Below, piece after piece: positions 59,887 to 64,000 of a stretch of 64,000 nucleotides of DNA. Both the position numbers and the translations under genes were made by a program. Numbering within the stretch: position 1 is the first letter of the stretch; every line of letters begins with the position of its first letter. Below the pieces are notes generated by a model. The model saw only the letters and a program-made list of their open reading frames with translations. It made no database searches and was not told where the DNA came from. Source of the stretch: Coemansia sp. RSA 922 (Eukaryota > Kickxellomycota > Kickxellomycetes > Kickxellales > Kickxellaceae); NCBI GenBank assembly GCA_027577415.1, contig JANBQS010000016.1, forward strand, positions 1 through 64,000. Direction: 5' to 3'.

Positions 59887-62800
59887 ATGGAGGATGCAGA
59901 GTTAATTCAGTCGTTCGTGCCTTCGACCTTGGCCGAAGAAATCACTCGTCGCTACCAAGCAGGCAGTACTGCCTTGGCACAGCTCGTTGACCACCTTTCG
60001 CAGAGGTATGTACCGCTTTCAGCATCCAGTAACGCTCTTATATAACTACATTTGGGAAATTTGGCTCTAATGTTGTTGTCACGCTCTTTTTAAAGCCATG
60101 TGTAGGTCGCAGCTGGAGGACTTGCTGGCGTCGACAATAGAAAGAGCTGGCGGCAGTGGCGGTGGCAAGTTTGGCTCGGCACGGGGGTCGATTCGCAGTA
60201 ACAGCGGAGTTGGGCTACTTACAAATGCAAGGCGAGGATCCGAGGAGGTCGTTGGACTGGTGCCTGCGCTGCAAAAGGAAGTAGATACCCTGGTTCGCAT
60301 GCATCTCCACCTATCTGTGCGAATTAACAACGAAATAGTCCGTCCGCTCCAAGCCTTTATTAACAACGACACGTGGAGCGTAGCTCACTCAATCGAAGCA
60401 AAGGTCCGACAAATGGCAAGCGAGATGAAGCAACATCACGAGCAAATCCCCAAGCTCTCCACCCGAACCGTATCGAAATCCGCCCGGGCCAGCCAACAGG
60501 CCAAGCAAAAGCTCGACGACGAGAGGAGCGCACTCGTGGCGCTTCAGCAAGAGTGGCAGAAGCGAATCGCAGGGTTGGTCGATGACTTTGAGACTGCCGA
60601 TATGGCTCGTATTGAGGTCATTCGTGAGTCGGTTCTAAAGTTTGAGCATTACAAGACCGAGTTCTTTAAGGTCGCTCAGAATGGCTCCGGTCCCGTCGTG
60701 GATATTGCCAAGGGTATGCGACCGAGCCCCCGGATCGTTGATGTGCTCAGCAAAGATCTATGCTCGTCGCCCACCGAGTCGTTTGATCCGGCCGAGAGTT
60801 CGTTGTCACAACATGCGCAAGCGCAGCCATCGCAGCAGAGGACTATGACCTCCGATAGCGTTGCTGCTAGCGTCCAGTCTCGCGAGAGCCAAGCCGAGGC
60901 TGACACGGCCGGGGATGAGGCCAAGCCCAAGGGCTTTCTCAATATGCTGCGCGGAAAGGCTAAAGCGGTCAAGAAGAAAATCAGCGCGTCTGAGCTTTCC
61001 ATGTCTTCGTCTCAGCACAGCCACAGTGTCAGCAGCCATGTTGCCACGCCCAGCATCATCAGCAGTGCGCACACACGCGATACCCGGGACTCGGATGGGC
61101 TCAGTCCGAGCATAGCAGCGGCCAGCGAACTTGGCAGTGGCGGAGACCCGCGAGCATTGCCGCGGTATCGCGGAGATAGCTTTGCCTCGTCGTCGCATTC
61201 CGCCCGCCTTACCACTGAGCCTGGCCCCTCTGCGCAAAGGGTAGAGGCACTTGTCTCTCAGCACAGCCAAAAGCCGAGTGCGGGTGACTTTGCCGAGTGG
61301 GTCTTTGCCGAGGGATCGCAGTCGGGCAGTGGTGGTGTTAGCAAGTCGCAGGACCCCAGTCAGTCTTCGGCCGACTCGCTGGTGCACATTTCTAGCAGCG
61401 CGCTTTCAGCAAATGTCGAATCTGCTGCGACCGAAGCTAAGCCCACCGCCGCTCCCGAGCTGAGCGAACCTGTGGATCCAGTGCGCGACAGAGACGAGGT
61501 GCACACTGAGCCACAGCCAGAGGCGTTTGCAGTGGACTCATGGCCTGAGATTGGCAAGCCGCTTGCCACCACACAGGCTGCTGCTGCCTCTGTCGGCGAT
61601 GCCAGCAGGATCTTTGGTAACTTGGACGAGTCGTTCAGAGTGCCTGACACCCCCTTTGACCACACAGCGTTCGAGCCCTTGCATGCAGATGCAGGGCGCG
61701 GTAGTCCACGGACACCCGCAGCCGTTGCCGATCTGGATATGGCGTTCAGCATACCCTCCAGGCCCTCAGCAGTGGCCCAAGCCACGGCCTCTACTAGTCA
61801 GGCTCAAACAGACAGCGTGTTTGGCGCGACTGATGCGTTCCTAGTCCGGTCGGGTACCGATGTCAAGCTGTCGCCGCAGCTAGGCCGGGTAGGCGGCAGC
61901 ACGGGTGGCGGGCACCGGCGCAGCGTCAGCGTGGGCACGGCTGACAAGTCGCCCTCAATTAGCGGGCAAAAAGTAGGCGATTCGAAGAGCAGTACAATGG
62001 AGATGGGCAGCGACGACGACGAAGACAGCGACGACGAAGACGGGGACAATGGCGCTGGTGATCAGGCGTTCAAGGTCAAGTTTTCCATTCGCGAGCGAGC
62101 TATCCGCGATAATCCCGACGAGTCCAAGGCAGCGCTTTCGCGAGTCACAACGATGCTGCGGGCGGCGCCCTCAGTGCTTCGCCGTAATCGCCGCGATGTG
62201 CGTACCATGTATGTGCCGTCGGCGCTGCCTGTGACCAAAGAGTCGTTTGTCCTGAACGAAGCTGACGACGATGATGACAAGCCTTTGACTCCTTTGCCTC
62301 AGCGGGTGGGCGTACTTTCGGGCGCTAGCCATGTTGGCAATATCGTCAGCGAGGCCTTTGGTGGTCCTGTCACGCCGCTAACCCCGGTGCCTCAGCGCAA
62401 TGACGCTGACAGTATTGCTGATCCTGCGATTACCGCGGCTGAGGGTCCTAGTCTACGGAATGAGCAGCCACCACCGCAAACGGCGACGGCGGTTGATGAG
62501 CAAGAGCGCCATGACGAAGCTGTGCAAGAGCCAGTGGATCAGATTGAACATGTCGAGCCCGAATCTGCCAGTGGCGAAGCCAAGGCCGCGGCTACAATGT
62601 CCGATCCAGCGCCAGCAGCCGAGGTGCTCGCCCAGTCTCCGACTAGCGCTCAGGCAGATAGTCTTGTTGTGGAGCCTGGTCATGAGGCGCCTACTAGTGA
62701 CGCCAAAGCACTGGCGAAGAGCGAGGGCTCTGTCCGCCGCCGCGCTCCACCACCACCGCCCTCGGTTCCACCTGGTTCTCGTGCGCGCTCAGTTAAGCAG

Positions 62801-64000
62801 ACCAGCCAGACAAGCATGCTTACTACTGCATCGGTCGCGGTTGCAGACCCTGAGACGACAGCAGTAACAGCCGAGTCATCTACATCGACTGGTGGTAGCG
62901 CTGAGCCCGATAGCAAGCAACAAGATTCGCTATCGGCCAAGGCCGCCAGCTGTACTGTACCCGACATTGCCAAGTCTAACGACGACGAGATGCCTCAGGT
63001 AGTGCCCAATACCGTATTGCCATCCTCGCTGTCATCTCACCGCGGACGGCGAGTGGGCGCCAACAGCGGACCGCTGGCAGTGACCATCCATGTACGAGAG
63101 ACGCTCGACTTTGACTACAAGTATGTGTCTCTAGCTGGGCCCAGTATCAACCACTTGGTGACTGGCGAAGTGACGATGCACATTCAGAGTATCATCAATC
63201 CACTAGAGCTGGCGCCATTGCGTATCTGCATCCAGCGAACCGAAGGGGCGCACTGGGTGGCCAACCCAACAGTCGTCGTGCTTGATGCGTCGCTGACGGC
63301 ATCCAAGGCCGATGGGCATGAGTGGTACCGCTTTGTGCGGCCCAACTTGTTTGCCCAGGTCGATGCGCAGACGGGCGCCGATGTGGCGGTGTTCAAGTAC
63401 CAAGTACGAGGCTCCGAGGACAAGCGTGTGATGCCTGTGTTTGTGCGCGAGATAAGCACGCGTTCCGAGGGGCTCTGCGCGCGAATGGTGTTTTGCGAGC
63501 CCAATTCGGAGGGCTATTTCGCCGGAGACACGGTCGCCGATCCAGCTATCCTGCTCAACATGATGGGTACGGTTGCGTCGCAGTCGTCGCGGCCTACGGC
63601 TATCTGGTACCAGGAGCGCAATTGCCTGCTGTGGAGGCTCGGTGACATGCATGTGCCGCTGCCAGATACCATGACAGAGGCAGAGATACTGACGCTCTCA
63701 AAGAGCCTGGCATTCAAGGCTCAGGGCGACGACCAATTGCTGCCAGGACCGATTGCGTTGAAGTTTGAGGCTCGCTATAGCAGGGTCTTGGATGCCCAGA
63801 TCAGCATTGTTCGCGTTGCGGCTGCTGGCCCGCTGGCTCCCGTATCTACTGTTGTCGCGGGTCCTGCCACTCGTATGGTAAAGTCTGGCAAGTGCACTTA
63901 TTTCTATGACTTTGGTACTGAGGAGCATGCACCGTCGCAATCACCGTCGCCAGATGTTGCTGCTGTTGACGATGCGAATGCTCAGCCCTTGCGTGGCGAG
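59887..64000 (+). CDS. Muniscin-type endocytic adaptor (F-BAR plus mu-homology domain), 3' end outside window
   Basis: Exon 1 59887..60005 and exon 2 from 60106 to the edge, a split AGG codon, GTATGT donor and TGTAG acceptor; 1,338 aa so far. Residues 1-270 are a helical F-BAR-like region (FVPSTLAEEITRRYQAG, LQKEVDTLVRMHLHLSVRIN, VSKSARASQQAKQKLDDER, KFEHYKTEFFKVAQNG). A long disordered middle has poly-acidic and proline-rich parts (APPPPPPSVPPGSRAR). From about 1020 a mu-homology domain begins (PLAVTIHVRETLDFDYKYV, PLELAPLRICI). This matches Syp1/FCHO, which nucleates clathrin sites at the plasma membrane with AP-2 and Ede1/Eps15. The frame is open to the edge, so the C-terminus is unseen. 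Symbol withheld because the FCHO versus Syp1 assignment is not settled. Confidence 0.85.
60006..60105 (+). other. Intron of the muniscin gene
   Basis: 100 nt, GTATGT donor, TGTAG acceptor, phase 2; joins the first F-BAR helix to the rest. Confidence 0.85.

Overview
The window is nuclear DNA from a filamentous or zygomycete-grade fungus. It is packed with single-copy eukaryotic genes on both strands, with short GT-AG introns (about 94 to 440 nt), CT-rich leaders and AT-rich 3' ends. A StuA-type APSES regulator, a monofunctional prephenate dehydrogenase, MED13 and GPI-anchored and Kex2-processed secreted proteins mark it as fungal. Several genes absent from budding yeast but familiar from animals (an ABCB8-type half transporter, NAMPT, a STYX pseudophosphatase, SPF30) point to an early-diverging lineage. 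Kickxellomycotina (Coemansia-like) is my best guess; it rests on overall look, not on a search.

Layout. 1-75 is the tail of a secreted GYG-repeat protein cut by the left edge. 969-6513 holds an orphan small gene, an ABCB8-like mitochondrial ABC protein, GPN1, and V-ATPase subunit C divergent from GPN1. 6.8-10.1 kb is a cluster of small TATA-driven genes: three secreted Gly/Tyr-rich pre-propeptides and a small possibly beta-grasp protein. 10.3-19.1 kb has CSN1, two MATE transporters (the second with a 390-residue disordered N-terminus), an orphan small gene and the exosome subunit RRP43. 19.1-27.8 kb has eIF3 subunit L, a TRAPPC12-like TPR protein, NAMPT, a GPI-anchored protein, a STYX-like pseudophosphatase and a Cdc24-like RhoGEF. 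27.8-30.1 kb is a gene-free stretch leading into a giant two-exon ATG4 (about 1,956 aa). Then follow TYR1, a DUF4246 protein, an F-box/LRR-like protein, the spliced small mitochondrial protein MGR2/ROMO1, a zinc-finger microprotein, three-exon MED13 (about 2,744 aa), two-exon StuA with 3.4 kb of upstream DNA, SPF30, and the 5' 1.3 k codons of a muniscin (FCHO/Syp1) cut by the right edge.

The genes do not form one pathway. Most are housekeeping: transcription (MED13, GPN1), RNA processing (RRP43, SPF30), translation (eIF3l), protein turnover (CSN1, ATG4), trafficking (TRAPPC12, FCHO, V-ATPase), NAD and tyrosine metabolism, and mitochondria (ABCB8, MGR2). The most unusual elements are the giant ATG4 ending in a LIR-like motif, NAMPT in a fungus, the Lys-substituted P-loop of the STYX protein, and the GYG secreted-peptide cluster, in which one paralogue has gained eight cysteines. 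Several genes are not visible as single long ORFs and were assembled here by matching splice sites and reading phase: MATE1, ATG4, MGR2, MED13, StuA and FCHO.
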